Positions 13,081-25,669 of a DNA stretch of 64,000 nt are shown piece after piece. The position numbers and the translations under genes were made by a program. Position 1 is the first letter of the stretch. The number at the start of each line of letters is the position of its first letter. This DNA comes from Syngnathus acus. Its lineage: Eukaryota; Chordata; Actinopteri; Syngnathiformes; Syngnathidae. The stretch spans positions 4,126,967 to 4,190,966 of the forward strand of contig NC_051091.1 in the NCBI RefSeq assembly GCF_901709675.1, written 5' to 3'. The notes below the pieces were generated by a model. The model was not told where the DNA came from and did no database searches. It saw only the letters and a list, made by a program, of their open reading frames with translations.

Positions 13081-14524
13081 GTTGCCGTGATGCTTAATTA
13101 TTTTGTATCGTTCCAAAATCAAGGCTGAGTACCGGATAACATTTTTGTCATTAAGCAGTCAACTGGCAATTAGTATCCGTGTCATAAACATGCACAGATT
13201 GAAAGACGTGTCAGATGGTTTGAGTCGGTGAGATGCTAAAATGAATGAGCCTGGCTTGCTATTTTGGCCAAGCTATTCACATATGCGGGCGGGCCTTTGT
13301 TAAGGAAAACACTCAAGTGCACGAGTGGATCCAATAAATGATCTCAGGAGTGTACATCCAGCAACCGTGCACGTTACCAAAGCTCACTCTTGAATGTCAT
13401 TCCACTCACAAGCTACAGGTATATCTGAAAACGTTTGAATAGTTTATAGGTAGTATGAGTTTCTGTTTTGTTTTTTTGACCATTGCCTCTTTAGAGACGA
13501 TGGAGCAGATCCAGGTCCGGAGTTGATATCAGGCACTGGCACATGTTTGAACCGGAGCTACCAATATGTGGTCCAATAAATTCTCAATGGAAAAAACTAC
13601 CAGTTGGTGGTAGTTTTTTTTTCTCCAATTATTTTTGGACCCAACCGCAGATAGATTTTCATAATGTTATCAGACTTTAAAAATGAAACTTGACATTTTG
13701 CCTTAAGGGAAATTATCAAATGAAGTGCAAATGTTCTTGTGCTAATTAAGACTTTGTTTTGGATCTGACTCTTGTGTTGCCAAAACTCCAACAGGCTTCC
13801 TCCTTTGCGGGTTCATAAATGTGTATACATTGATACGGAATCGTCGCACCTCAGGCGGCGAAGCATTCGACACATCAAGCTCAGCGGGATGAAAACTGAG
13901 CACACTTCCCACTACAAGAGCCAAAACTCTGATGTGTTTCTATCCATCCCAGCGGGGCTTTGGGTGCACGATAGGAAGTTGAAAACACTCTTCGTGCCAG
14001 GCTCAGCAGCATTTACGTCCGTGCAAAGCCACATTTTTTTTTTTTCCTCTCGTTTTTGCTTTGCGATTCAGAAGGACGCTCAGTAGAGCATTGCTAATAT
14101 GGCGCTCTAAACAAATTCCTACCCCCTGCTTCTCTTCTGTCAGGAAATATGCTGCGGGGAAAGCTGGTTCTTTGAAGAATCATTACAAGAATGATTTTTA
14201 TGAAAGGGAAAGAAATGCAGTGTTTCAGTCCGATTAGGGTGTGTGAATAGTGCTTCTTGTCTATGCTCGTAATCAATGACAGAGCTTCTCCAAAGTGTCT
14301 CAGATGCCATCTTGACTAATTTGGTCGAGACACTAAAGTTAGAAAAAAACAAATAAATCCATCACTAGTGCTTTTTCTCTCTTGTGCTGGCACTTTGCTC
14401 CCTGGTGTGTTTTGAAGCTGCCGAGGCACTGTTCATGACAACTTGTTTGGAATTGGACTTACAGTGAACACAATCAAGAAGCAAAGAAAAGACCATTTAT
14501 TATTAGCAAGGCATAAGGAGCAAG

Positions 14525-14530
14525 TTTATT
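14525..14530 (-). other. polyadenylation signal of fam83d
   Basis: AATAAA on the - strand about 510 bases after the fam83d stop; a second copy lies at 14496-14501. Either would close a 3' UTR of about 0.5 kb. Confidence 0.5.
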
Positions 14531-15039
14531 TCAAATCATATACCACAGCCATGTTTGATATAAACAGCCACCTCAGTACAAAGGCACTTCATTCATAAAA
14601 TAACAAATGTGCTCAAATTATTTAGGGTTGAATCAAATACAGATTTAAAAAATAATACCCAAAAAAAACTTTAAATGTAGCCCTGTCAACTGGCGCCATT
14701 TAATTGATTTTATTTTAAAACTAACAATTGGTCAAACTTTTTTGCCATAGTGTTAAATATAATTTTATATATCAAAAGTACTCAGGATCGGTGATTACTC
14801 AAAGCATGAGACGCGTACTGGTATCGTTCTGAAAAAAGTGCCATAGAACATCCCTAATTGTCTACATCTGGAAGTTATTAATCCCAGTAACAGTAGTATT
14901 GCACAATTGCTACATCATTAGAGCAACTATTATTCCACGACCGTTACAGCCCAAGTTATAAAGACAGGATAAAAAAAAATACAAGAGAAAAGCAACCATT
15001 TGGCATGTGAGGAGTAAAGTGTAGTGTCCACATCTGTCA

Positions 15040-18000
15040 TCATGTGACAGTGGCTGCATTTTCAGCAAGTCGTCGAGGGTCTGGTCCCGGCATGGCTTTG
15101 TCTAGCCGCCATCTACCCTGAGTCATCACGGCAATGTCTGCTAGCTCTTGCCGTTGGGCCAGCGCGGCCATCATGTGTTCCAGTTTGGAGCGGATGGCCG
15201 AGTAGTGGTGCTGGCGCTCTTTCGTCAGACTGCTGAGGCAATCCTTCAGCGTGCCAGCTGGAGCTGCCTGGGTGGGGGTGCTCATACTAAGAGAGACGGT
15301 CTTTTTCTGGCTGAGCGCGGTCACGGGCCGGGTGGGATCGGGCTGCCAGGTGAGCTGGAGGTCCGTCTGCGCTTCACCGTCCGCCACTGAAAAACTGGTC
15401 TGGGTGGCCACGTGGCAGGACACCACGGTCGGGCGGACAGGCTTGCTCGCTGCCGACTCCTCTGCCGGAGGATTCGGACCAGCGGCAAGGATTTCTTGAT
15501 CCAAAAATTCGTCACCTATAGTTGACGTGTTTGAGGCGCTGCTGCCGTTTTGACCCACTTCCAGGATGGGACCCTCGCAGGGAAGCTGTAGGGATAGAGT
15601 GCTGATTTTCTGGCCCGGTGTGCTGGTCAGACACACTTGCTCTGAGGGCCTCTCCCTGCTTGGGAATGGGGAGGAGGTGAGCAGATGCTTGTTGGGAATG
15701 TGCTCGAGGATGGCACTGTTTCGTACACTGGCGAGTCCTCGGGCATTCACGGGAAGAGACTGCGCATAAAGAATCCGGAACTCTTCATCAAACTTTTCTG
15801 TTATCTGACCAGAAAGCTCAATCAAGTTGCTGGTGTTCAGTTTGCCATCGGTCCAGTTGAACCTGCACACAAAAAGACTGATCAACATTCTCGACTAGGG
15901 CAGTATTTTATTATTTTCATTCTTCTTTCATACGTCTGCTCGGAGTAGGTTTGATTGGCTCTCGGTTTTATGCAACATCCTTATTTATTTTGCTACATCT
16001 TGACTAATGTAATAATTAGCGGGTTATCGTTTCCTATGTAACAACTCAATAATGGCTGGCCCAAAAAGATCATTTCTAAATGCTAAATTATAAATAAACA
16101 CATTTCTCATTTCTATGGAGCGAAAAGATAGATACCTGTATGAACCCGTAGCTGCACGGTTGCCATCAATCAGCATAAAGCGCTCATGAACTCTCCCAGT
16201 GATCCTTGTTCCTGATCTTGTATAATAAGTTGTGCCGGTTATGCTTCGCACTCTCATTTGCTTCAAGAATAAATAAAAAAAAGAGTTGGCAACAGTGAGC
16301 CGACCTAAAATCTTTAAGGATTATTTTAAAGATTGTGTGCCAGCAGATATTGACACTGCAGCGGGGGTACCTGAAGGTCATCCAAGCTGACGCCAATGTT
16401 TGTGCACATCTTGAGGAAAGCGGGACAGCTTGACTGGTCCAGCAGAATGTAAACGGGGACTTTGCGGATGGAACACGCCTCTTGAAGATCTTTGAAGATA
16501 TCCAGGTCTGTCAGGGAATCTGTAACTATGGCAATCACCTGCAGTGGAAAATTACAGGGAACATAATTTACTTTCAGGGCTGCGGCTGTGTTTTTTTGGA
16601 TGCGGCACATGATTGTGTTTTCATTTGTATCAAATGCAAGGTCTTATTGGAAAAAATCTCAGCACGTGTGTCAGACGCACCCCCCCATGCAATATGTGTG
16701 CCGATGTGCCGTCTTTCGACGGTCGTCTGTTACCATGGCAATCGGCAGCAACACTTGGTCAGCAAACAAATTATTCACCCCCCTCTCTAACAGGACAAGC
16801 ACCATTTTTATAAGAGATTTGTTTTGCGCAGATCTTCCATATTCACCAAGAGGGGTGGAATTTCACAAGCCGTTGTTGTGTGTCGAGGATTAGACACGGA
16901 TGTTAACGTAATCGCAGATTTAAGTCTTCAATCTGCTCATAGACACGTACAATCTGAATCTGCCTTATTTGAATGAAAATGCTTGGATTATTTTAAGGAG
17001 CGTGTGCCAAAATGTCTGCCCAATGACAATTATGCACGGTTACAGTCTTTTGTACAGCAAAAAGACACTGGGCTCGGAGGGCCTCGCTACAATAAAAGGC
17101 CTTGATAATTTCTCATTACCAGATTGATCTGGTTACTGCATTTTCCACAAATAAAATATTAATTTGGCTCCACAGAGGGAAGTACTGCTCTCTAATAGAA
17201 GAGCAACCAAACTCAGCCAAAGCGAGTTGAGACACATTTGCTGCAGTGGTTGCAAAGGCCCGAGGTCCCGCTGAAACCACACAACAATTTCTTCTTTGAA
17301 CAGCAGACAGGCCTGACAGCTCAAATAAGGCACATGACACCACAATGAATATTCATTCGGCTTTTACCTTTGATTGTCCCTGCTTTTGGTCATTTCATCT
17401 CATTAAAAAGGCAGATGACAGAAATCAGGATCAAACTAAATTCCTTGGGGACTATCCAACATGATTTTAGGATGACATTTTGTTTTAGTTCTACTATTCC
17501 TGTAAAAGCAAAAGGATTTGAAGTGGTAGTGGTCTACCTACAAGACAGCCAAAATCAAAGTATGTGTACTTAGTTACTTCTTCAAAGTACTATAAAACAG
17601 TGGCGTATACACTATACTGTTTTGTACTTGTAAATGTTTCCAGTAAGAAGTGTTAGGTATGGTTTATGTAAGAGATGTTGCAGGCCTACAGGATTGGAGC
17701 GTACCTCTCTGGCACTGCTGATCATTTTCCTTGCAGCTTCTTTACAAGCATAGATGCTGTCGCCATAACTCGGCTGAAAGTGAGCCACAGCCCTGGTGAC
17801 TCCCCGATACGAGCCCGCGGTGAAGGCGGGCCAGCCGATCTCCAGCGGCGGCGGCTCCACGTCCGACATCTCGGGGAAATAAGTGACCGACAAACAGTCG
17901 ACCGAGCTGCTGAGAGTCTGCCCCTGCAGCGCCTGGTCCTCGCCGAGGACCGACACGCGCTGCGGGGCGACAGCGGCGTCCCCGACCCACTGGATCTCCT

Positions 18001-18193
18001 CATCCGACAGGAAGTTGGCGATGGACTCCTTCCTGAGAAAGCTCAGAAAGTTTTCGACCCCCCCGGTCAGGAGTTCCTCCAAGGCGAGCCGGTGTCTCTC
18101 AATGTAGACCTCCTGCAGGCTACACTGCGCGGCCCCTGTGAAAGTTGACTTGATCCTTAAGAGCGAGTCGTCCAGGCACTGTGACAGAGCCAT
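15040..18193 (-). CDS. fam83d: FAM83D (CHICA-like spindle protein), four exons
   Basis: Coding exons (- strand): 18193-17705, 16538-16371, 16260-16136, 15862-15040. Together they join in phase to 534 aa (human FAM83D is 585). FAM83D carries CK1alpha to the mitotic spindle. Exons 1-4 encode the FAM83 (DUF1669) phospholipase-D-like domain, seen as [47 protein letters not shown] and [18 protein letters not shown]. The H-x-K-x4-D motif is incomplete (H-E-R-F), as expected for this non-catalytic family. The tail holds two Q-T motifs (VATQTSF, EAQTDL) and the C-terminal block [17 protein letters not shown] that marks subtype D. The start is the first ATG after in-frame stops. It is divergent to the candidate gene at 19.0 kb. 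Confidence 0.92.
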
Positions 18194-18307
18194 TGCTTCT
18201 TTCCCTACCTGAGCGCTAACCGTTCCTTGGGTGGAGGATGTTTGACCTACAGGTACAGACTTTCGTATTTTGTGTTTTCCCCTAGTTCCTGTTTGTCCCG
18301 GTTCGCC

Positions 18308-18396
18308 ATTGGTTGCCGGTGAACACTCCCAGGAGAATGGTGACTTTCGATTGGTCCCGCTGGACTGTCAATTTAATGTAAACACAATGTGATTGG
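18308..18396 (-). promoter_or_regulatory. fam83d promoter with three CCAAT boxes 42 bp apart
   Basis: ATTGG (CCAAT on the - strand) occurs at 18308, 18350 and 18392, exactly 42 bp apart, and 115-199 bp upstream of the fam83d start codon. Evenly spaced CCAAT boxes bound by NF-Y are typical of G2/M gene promoters, which suits a mitotic gene. I did not see a convincing CHR element next to them. Confidence 0.65.
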
Positions 18397-18905
18397 TTGG
18401 TTTGGATGCAAACATGATTTGCTGTCGTTCACCCCCGCACGCAGCAGCGAGACCTCTCACTCTGGTGTTTTTTTTTTTTTTTTAAATCGCTTATTAAATC
18501 TTGCTTGATTCCGTCGTTGACAGCAACAACTTCTTGTGAAGGATTTTAGTTGGTACAAATACTTTGCTAGATTAGTTTTGTTGAATTGACGTCGTCTAAC
18601 ACTGCCCTTGGTTTTTCTTATCCTGAAATCTTGCCCACCGGTGTTATATCAGCGTTATGCTTATCATTATAGTTCAGAAGGGATTGCATTCGGGATTATA
18701 CACTAAACTGTACATTATATGTTTAATAATTTTGCTGCTTTTCCCACCTATACCTTTTATTTTGCATTATGCAGCTTGTCTATCTATGGAGCCACGCTAT
18801 ACTTCCTGCTGACTTTGACTGGAAAACTATTATACAGTACTATACAGTACCAGCGCGACTAATACGCGCACTACCCAGTTCACGTCAGGCCTCGCGCGAC
18901 TCGCG

Positions 18906-18913
18906 TGACGTCA
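18906..18913 (+). promoter_or_regulatory. CRE (TGACGTCA) in a GC-rich promoter
   Basis: A full palindromic TGACGTCA lies about 90 bp upstream of an ATG followed by a good splice donor. CG dinucleotides are frequent at 18850-19010, unlike the surrounding AT-rich DNA, so this looks like a promoter, either of the short + strand candidate gene or of a non-coding RNA. Confidence 0.5.
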
Positions 18914-19002
18914 ACTTTTTGTTACGCGTTGTAACTTGTAACTAGTAGCGCTGTATGGCTTGCAGCAGCGTGTCGTCGTAGAGAAGACTTGTAGCTGCAA
19001 AG

Positions 19003-20773
19003 ATGTCGCGGCATTTTAAATCAGGTAATGAAATAAGAAAGAGGTATTGACTTCTTAACATATTAATTTATATGAAGAAAAAAAAACGTTTTAGACCAGG
19101 TTACTAAAAGGCAAGCTGCTATTAGGGGGCATTCTATTAACTGGGGAAATACGGTAAATTTAAGTGCAGCCAATTTGTTACTTCTATTTACTTATCTACT
19201 AAACCTGATGCTGTTACTGAGTAGGAGGTGGAGCAGCTGTTTATATAAAACTGAGTAATTGTAAATGTTTTTCATATTAAACTTAATTTGAGTCAGTCAA
19301 ATGTTGTCTCTCTGGTCTCTCTTGGAGGGTGTTGACATATTTTTGCCTCGGGCCCCCTGGAGGTCTGAAGGCTCTGAGTATACAGCACAGTTAACTTTTA
19401 TAGCAAAACAGATATGTACAATGCTACAGGATAATCGCAAAGAACCTTTTGAAACAAAGTTACAATACAGAAATGTGAATGTTTATTGCAAAAACACAAC
19501 ATCATGGCCTTCTTTGGTGTTTATTTTGCATATGGTTATGTGTGAATATTTGGGTTGTCAAAGTTAAAGCGTTGACTTTAGAGATTATTTAGAATTACTG
19601 GGGGGGGGGGGGGGGGGGGGGTGAACAACTGCTGACCTATAACCTCTGCTCACTTGTTTAGAACAAAATGGTACGCGATGAGTTTTGAGAATTGTTTGTA
19701 TGAGCAGGATATTAAAAAGATGCCTATAGAGCTGAGTCCACTTTGATCGTTTTGTGCAACTCTTGTATTTTACGGAGAATTGTATTCAAAGATCAAGTAA
19801 AGCTATTCGAGCAGTCTTTGAATCCAAATATACTTACTATTTGGTGGTGAAAAATATGATTTATTATATTATAGCATCTTTCCAGTGAGAACTTAATTTC
19901 TGGAACAAAAATGTGAGAATCCTGCCAATGAAAGCAGCTGCTATATAATGAAACTTGCAGCAACTCACTGTTCACACCACACCCACATTTTTTGTGTTTA
20001 TGCAGCGGTTTAGCAATTGATAATCTAGTTGTTCCTGAATGTTATTTTAAGGCAACGTCTTGAACTCATTCCTGGACAAACTGGTAAGACAAAACTATTA
20101 TGGCAAAATAAATTTCTAGTATGTTTAAAAAAATGGTGTCACATTACACTGTGCATCCTGCACAGTTCAGTGGATTCTTCCTGATCTCAATCTAATGTTT
20201 ACAATATTTATATTATTTCATTAAGAATTGTATTACTTGCTGGAAAAAAAACCTCGCAAGAATGGGGAAAACATGCAAACTCCTGAGAAGAACGACCAAG
20301 TCGAGATTCTACCACACTGTCCGTTTCTAAATTATTAATTGTACAGTATAATTTATAATGTAGCCTGTTGAGAGCTGCTCCTGTTGAACTGACATGTCAA
20401 GAACTGCAGAAAAGACACGCAGGCTCCAGTGCTAGTGAATACATCACAGCAGCTCCGAGCAATCCCATCATGCCATACATATGGGATGACAGTATTTGCC
20501 CTCCTTATGGTCGTAGTTGACCTGGTGACAATCCCGTTTAGGTACATCCAAACGTCGTAGAAGAGGGCATGAGCTGAGATTCAAACCCGGGACCCTTTGA
20601 TTGTGAGGCAGAGGATTAGCCCATCGAGCTGCCCGTGTGCTTTTTGCCTTCCTGTTATTTTAACATTGTTGCAGAAAAACGCCAGTATTTTGTCAACATG
20701 GAGTGTTTGGACTTTCAAAAGTAATAAATCATCCACCCACCCGCACAAGACGCTCATGCTGTTCGTTTATTGA
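19003..20773 (+). CDS. candidate short three-exon gene, unrecognised
   Basis: Proposed exons: 19003-19024 (M-S-R-H-F-K-S), 20052-20083 (G-N-V-L-N-S-F-L-D-K-L) and 20675-20773, giving 50 aa in one frame. Support: an ATG just downstream of the CRE-bearing GC-rich stretch, donors TCAG/GTAATG and CTG/GTAAGA, acceptors TTTTAAG/GC and TTGTTGCAG/AA, and phase agreement at both joins. I do not recognise the protein. The third exon is the weakest part, because its residues look arbitrary and an AATAAA sits inside it. A non-coding RNA or a gene with different later exons is equally possible. Confidence 0.3.
19600..19621 (+). repeat. run of 22 G
   Basis: An uninterrupted G22 tract in otherwise AT-rich DNA; it could form G-quadruplexes and is likely length-variable. 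Confidence 0.9.
20240..20640. repeat. degraded retrotransposon tail
   Basis: Contains GAAAACATGCAAACTCCTGA (about 20260) and, after a gap, GATTCAAACCCGGGACCC...GTGAGGCAGAGGATTAGCCCA...CTGCCCGTG. These are the ordered end motifs of the same common fish repeat seen at 7.3 kb. Heavily mutated. Confidence 0.4.
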
Positions 20774-21339
20774 GCTTGAATCCGTTGAGAAACAGCAATG
20801 CTGTCACATGCGCTTAGATGTTTTAGTAACTGACATTTTGACCTGGAATTACATTACTGTCCAATCCACACAAATATAAATAGAAGAAACCGAGAAAGTA
20901 CGAACCCAACAGGATTCCAATCCATGTACGGATTTTTGATGACCAAGTATCCAGGCAACAGATATTTGTTTTGGATTACAGTATAAAATATGTTTAAGCC
21001 TCGGTCCATATAATTCTGGATTTCGGGGCTGTGTGCTGGAGTGTGACTCCACGGGGAGTCACGCAACTAACCCAGGGTCTATATCATATCCTATTGCTGG
21101 TAAAAACCACTTTCGGAGATATTAAGTCTGTTTTCATTCATCTCAGTTGTATTTGGCTGCGTTCTAGCCACTCTGGTGCCTCGATTCTCGTGTGCCATCC
21201 TGTGTCTCAGGGGTGGTGACGTTGCACAGAACCAGTCTATACATCCCCCCCTGCTTTTTTTTTTATTACACACGCTCATCTATCCCCGCCCCTCTCCAAA
21301 ATTTGAGATGAAAGGGCTTCTGGATTTTGGATGACGCTC

Positions 21340-21623
21340 CCAATCACGTGCTCCTAGGAAATACACTGGCTATATTTTTTGGAGCTGCCTCGTCCTGCAT
21401 CGCCGACCATAGTTGTTTTGCAGCGGGCCGGGCAGCTCCTGTCATGTAATGTACCTTGCCGTGGTCACTGACGGGTTCACGCTAGTTCGCCGGGTTCACT
21501 TGAGGAGAGCCCCCACCCCCTGCTCGCCTCTTCTCCTCCTCAAAGCGCGGCGATCGGAGCTAATCCAATATTATTCATTTATATATTCATGTCGGATTCC
21601 ATTTTGCCGTGCCGACTGTTGAG
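21340..21623 (+). promoter_or_regulatory. putative zhx3 promoter and 5' non-coding exon
   Basis: A CCAAT box (21340-21344) and an E-box CACGTG (21345-21350) are followed by a GC-rich stretch ending in a strong donor, GTTGAG/GTAAGG, at 21623/21624. No long frame crosses it. The nearest + strand gene is zhx3, whose coding exon has a good 3' splice site upstream of its ATG, so this is probably its first, non-coding exon. The link is inferred. Confidence 0.4.
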
Positions 21624-24600
21624 GTAAGGACACATCTACTCTTTCTGGGACGGAGCAGTGCGAGCTGCGAACTTGTTTACCGAAATGACGTCTCGTTCTT
21701 GAATTGTGGATGTTGATCCGCTGCTGTAGTTTATATGAAGTCGCCTATGTATAAAATGGCGACACTAGGTGGAGGGGGTGGAGGATTTTTGGGGGGGAGA
21801 GGGGTTGACTGTTCCTTAGCTTTATGTAGAGTGCCAGCTGACCGTTGGCAAGTGTCTCGGGAGGTCGTGTGAGGCTATCTGAGCCTTGTGAATGGACTTG
21901 AAATGGCTTTACGCGTCACTTTGTCACACTTGGAGCCCGCCGATCTCCTCTGCGTGTGCGCTCCAGCTCGCTAGCTATAGCCTCCAATGTGGCGGATCTG
22001 ATTATTGGTTTTTTTTTTTAATATTGCACAACGCGCCGCGTTTCCTCTCTTGAGCTTTATGAGTTGGGAGAGACTTCCAACCCAGCAACACTCGCTACAT
22101 AGCACTCACGCAAAACTGTGGGCTCACACATAACATAAGACGGCCGAATCGCACACGCACGCACGCACAAGTGTCACAAATCTACACTCTTCATGCACGT
22201 CCTGCTATAGTAGGCCCAAATGCACAGGACTCTCTCTTTCATTTCCTCCTCTTCCTCCCACCAACATGTGCTTCTGCCCTCCTCACACACCCACTCAGTC
22301 ACACACGCGCTCGCGCGCGCGCACGCACACATCGACACAAGTCCTCAAGGCTCGCTCATTGCTACATATTTTTCCGGAGTTTGGATTGCCAGTGGGGTTT
22401 TGGATGTATCACTTCCTGCGAGGAACATATTTTATAGGTGTACGTAAGTACTCAGATCGCTTTAGGAGGCATGTGGCTGTGTTGGGACTCCAGTATCTAC
22501 TATGTTGTGGCCCGCAATGTGTCCCAGAATGCATCTTGAAAAGTAGTAAGCAACTATGATCACTAGATAATCAAATGTACTGTACTGAATTCAACGATGA
22601 GATGCACCTAAACAGAAAAATAACTTTCTGTTTTGGGGTATTTGTTGTTTGGCACGTTAATATAGGTAGAGCAATCCAACACAAATAGACATAAAGGGCT
22701 CTGGCAGAGCAACACTGTTCTCTTATGCAATCCTGGCACATTTTGGTGACAAAAAGTAGACTAGACTGGTCTAAGTTGTGGCGCAGGTGTTGTCATGTGA
22801 TTTCGGTGAGTTTGATTCAGGGACAAGAAGGCGGATTTTGCTGTTGTGTGGTGGATGTGATCGTATTTCATTCATAAATATGACATCAGCGTGCATCGAA
22901 CCCTCCGAATTATTGTCGAAATCAATTCGTTGAATGCATAATTAAAAGCAACCTTGTACTGCGGCACAACTGACGCATGTGTGTGTGTCGGGGGGGCGTG
23001 TGATCAAGGTTTGGGAGGAATGACTGAATCCTTTACTTATACCCTACTCCCTAATCACAATATAAGAATTTTTAGGGGGAATCTGTCAGTAAACTCTGCA
23101 GTGAATCCTCATGTAGAGCTCTGGGAGTAGGGATAGAGTGAACATGTCTCCCCAAAGTCTCTCCTTACCGACTGTTTGTTGCCACTATGGACAGCATTGT
23201 GGCTTCCACGAGGCCGGATGAATCGTGGCAGCCTGGCTGGCTCGACAGGCGTGATTCACTGGCAACTTTTGGCAATGGGCTTTAATGATTTCACCATGTG
23301 ACGGCGTTACATGTAATGTAGGTCAAGGAAAGGACTGAGGTTTTCCGTAGGGCCGTTCCAGAACAAGTGTGGAAGTCTGCTCCCCTGCGGACATGCTTCA
23401 TACTTGATTCGTGGGCGTGTGCGCGCTTGACCAGTAAGACGCGGTTGGCCCGGCCAGTTTTGTGTGCGTGGAGGTTTTTCACTCCAGCCGGATGTAGACT
23501 GGGAACGGGCTGCCTTGTTTCGGAACTCTACTCTAATGAGGCCAGCCAGTCTCCCTTTCATCCAGTCAGAAATAGGACTGCGCTGTGGTCCGCTTTTGTC
23601 CCTCAATCGGCAGCCGACTGTGAGTAGCTGTGATTTAAGTAACAGTCTTAGCTACAGAGAGGGAGAGATTTCATAAAATTAAAGTCAAATGTGAAAATAG
23701 CATTTGAGACAAATGGCAGATGAAGTGGCTAACGCCGAGGCAGCGTTTACTGAACGCAGCTCACTTTCAGGTATACGTTTGGTCTGTTATGGTTGATGAC
23801 GCACTGTTGACTTTTAGCTGTGGGCTAAAATAAGAAGAAAAAAAATGCCACTTTGTGTGGAGTGAATAAATATAAATATGAGCCTCGCATTTTGAATTGA
23901 AATATAGAAAAAAAAAAATATATATATATAAATAAATACAACAAAAAAGTACATTTAAAAATTATAACTATGGTAATAGGATAATATTTACTGGAATTCT
24001 GAGCTTTTGAACCCTTTGAAATATAAATCGGTCTCAAAGTGATAATCACAAAAATGTTTATTGATCAATTTGTCAATCGATTAGTCAATTAATTGTTGTA
24101 ACTCTCATCTCCATAATGCCCCTTTTTCATCTCGGTTTGTTGTTTTGTGCTTCGCTCGTCTCCTGTTGAGTAAAAATGGTCTCCTTCAGAACGACCCCCG
24201 TTCTCCTCATTGTTACTGTCGCATCTTGTGCCGACCGAAGCGTGCTTTTGGCACTTTGCCGCAACTACTGTGGCGCTATTCCGAAGTGTAAGAGCAACCA
24301 CTAAAATGGAGGGAGAGTGTGAAGGGGCCATCGTAACTATCTGCCATCACTTTTACTTGTCCTGTGACGGCTTCGCAACTCTCTCCATCGAAAGACTTTT
24401 TCTTGTTCACAACGGGCCCCTCAGAGTGCTCACATGCCGTGGAATGGCGGAGACGCAGCGAAGGCACATCACGCCTCTGTCTACCTGCAAAATTGCACTT
24501 TGTGTGGTGCTCTGCCAACTTGTTTATTGTGCTGGGGTGTGTGTGAGACTCCCACAGCTCAAAATGAAACCTCTGCCAAGGGAGGTCATATGGCAGATCT

Positions 24601-25557
24601 AGCTGACTTGGAATGTTCAATATTCCTCAAGTTCTAAGAAGAGAATCAACTGTCTTAATACCAAACCAATCAAAGGTCCTGTTGTTTTTCATGCAAACCA
24701 CAACGCAGGGTTCGGTTATTTCGCAACTACGCAGGTGCAATTTAGTCAAGGCTTTCAGCTTTTATTTAGTGCCGCTTTTGTCGTCCGTCTCTGCTATATC
24801 GAATCTCGGGTCTCACTAAAACAGCGTGTTTGCACAGTTCCAAGCAAAAGAAACACTTGTGCTCCGGGGGGGGGCAAAGAACCCCCTGCCACTTTCTCTG
24901 TCCCATGCATGAGCTGGCAGTCGCCAGGCTTGGAGGTGGTTGCGATGTCCGCCATTTTAGGATGGACTGTACAATGTGTGGTACGCCGCCATCTTTCTTC
25001 TTTTTCTTCTTCACTTGCAAAATGAATGCCTGTCGTCTTGGCTATAGAACTGAAGAAGTTATTCATGAAAAGTGATGTAAAAGGATGCATGACTCAGACT
25101 TTTTTTTTTTTTTTTTTCCCTCGGCGCGCCATGGTTTATTTGTCCGTCGTTCATCTGGGCTGCAGATAGAAGGCTCTGTAAAACAATGTACTCTGTGCCC
25201 TCACACGTAACAGCAAACATATGCGTGGAGACACTAAGGATGTCACCACTACGTCTGATTGAGAAATATGGTGACGGGCGTCATTTGAAGCACGCTCACT
25301 TGTGCTATTTCCTTAACTAAGCCCGCCGCCGATAACCATTGGAGGAGCGGAGAGGCGGCTTTGGGTTGCCAAGGAAGAAAATGGCTCAGACCTCACCCGA
25401 AGTTGTCTGAAAAGGGGCGCGGACGCTGAATGGACTTTTCAACCAAGTGGCTCACACGCTCGTGTGGATTAAAGTTTGTCCTGCGCCAGATGCAGTCCGA
25501 GGAATTTGGTGTGTATGAGTCTTGAGGTTGGTGGGCGTGTGCGAGTGTCTCGGCACT

Positions 25558-25669
<112 letters not shown>

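Larger units (their letters stand above)
1760..14480. other. gene-poor flank downstream of mafb
   Basis: No ORF here shows a recognisable domain or a credible exon series. The stretch holds a C18 run (2149-2166), a degraded retrotransposon tail (7262-7482), a CTCTCG/CA microsatellite (8556-8646), a hairpin at 13591-13619 and many AT-rich stretches. Several non-repetitive blocks rich in homeodomain-type and other motifs (about 4540-4740, 10690-10830, 12660-13080) could be mafb enhancers, since Maf genes commonly sit beside regulatory deserts; that is inference only. Confidence 0.5.
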
